The notes below the pieces were generated by a model, which saw only the letters and a list, made by a program, of their open reading frames with translations, did no database searches and was not told the DNA's origin. The translations under genes were made by a program, and so were the position numbers. A DNA stretch of 59,342 bases from Paenibacillus sp. Soil766 (GTDB taxonomy: Bacteria > Bacillota > Bacilli > Paenibacillales > NBRC-103111): contig NZ_LMSJ01000033.1 of assembly GCF_001428105.1 (NCBI RefSeq), positions 1-59,342 of the forward strand, given 5' to 3'. Shown piece after piece: positions 59,199 through 59,342 of this stretch; within the stretch, counting starts at the first letter, position 1, and each line of letters begins with the position of its first letter.

Positions 59199-59239
59199 AA
59201 AAAAGAGCCTTACCGGGATTTCTCCAGGTAAGACTCTTT
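59199..59239 (-). terminator. rRNA operon terminator after 5S
   Basis: GAGTCTTACC pairs with GGTAAGGCTC (one mismatch-free G-U) across a 12-nt loop, followed by TTTTTTG on the minus strand, directly downstream of the 5S gene. Confidence 0.88.
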
Positions 59240-59244
59240 CATTC

Positions 59245-59342
59245 GCTTGGCAACGTTCTACTCTCCCAGAACCCTGCGGTTCAAGTACCATCGACGCTGG
59301 AAGGCTTAACGGTCGTGTTCGAGATGGGAACGCGTGGATCCC
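59245..59342 (-). rRNA. 5S ribosomal RNA (partial, 5' end beyond the window)
   Basis: The reverse complement contains the 5S core with CGTTCCCATCTCGAACACG, GGAGAGTAGAACG and the 3' terminus GTTGCCAAGC. About 98 of about 117 nt are present. It belongs to an rRNA operon coming in from the right. Confidence 0.95.

Noticed and set aside
1..59342. CRISPR arrays, insertion sequences, prophage or tRNA genes
   Set aside because: None of the expected repeat arrays, transposase-like proteins, att-type duplications or cloverleaf sequences were found.

Overview
The window is a Gram-positive, spore-forming Bacillales chromosome segment, most like Paenibacillus or a close relative. This rests on the ctsR-to-rpsI gene order, the sporulation genes spoIIM, pdaB, kbaA, gerD, salA and cwlD, AAGGAGG-type ribosome binding sites, and a pssA plus DUF1573-type gene pair next to disA. 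The genus is an inference. The window lies between two rRNA operons, both on the minus strand: a 5S rRNA enters at the right edge, and a tandem-promoter rrn leader with a boxA-like site runs off the left edge towards a 16S gene. Almost every gene is on the minus strand, so the natural reading direction is right to left.

Read that way: (1) 5S rRNA and its terminator, then about 620 bp without a recognised gene. (2) The CtsR-controlled stress operon ctsR-mcsA-mcsB-clpC, closed by a terminator. (3) radA, disA, pssA, a small plus-strand gene, a PIN/TRAM gene, ispD, ispF and gltX. (4) A cysteine T-box leader driving cysE-cysS-mrnC-rlmB-rae1. (5) sigH. (6) rpmG-secE-nusG-rplK-rplA, then the L10 leader with rplJ-rplL, then an RsmC-like methyltransferase. 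(7) rpoB-rpoC. (8) The str operon rplGB-rpsL-rpsG-fusA-tuf. (9) The long S10-spc-alpha block from rpsJ to rplQ, including secY, adk, map, a KOW protein, infA and rpmJ. (10) truA, rplM-rpsI, and a cysH gene. (11) The sporulation cluster cwlD, salA, gerD (+), kbaA, pdaB (+), a SpoIIM-family gene and a small conserved ORF.

Most of this is conserved housekeeping: ribosome assembly, transcription core, elongation factors, Sec translocation, cysteine supply coupled to Cys-tRNA charging, isoprenoid precursors, protein quality control, c-di-AMP synthesis and spore cortex or germination functions. The interest lies in the non-coding DNA. At rpoB and at cwlD the promoter sits inside the 5' arm of an intrinsic terminator, so read-through RNA should terminate while RNA started at the local promoter cannot form the hairpin. 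A short hairpin-plus-tail repeat occurs in four intergenic gaps with compensatory changes in its stem. The ecfA-ecfA'-ecfT genes that lie between rplQ and truA in Bacillus subtilis are absent. No mobile element, CRISPR array, tRNA gene or broken gene was found.
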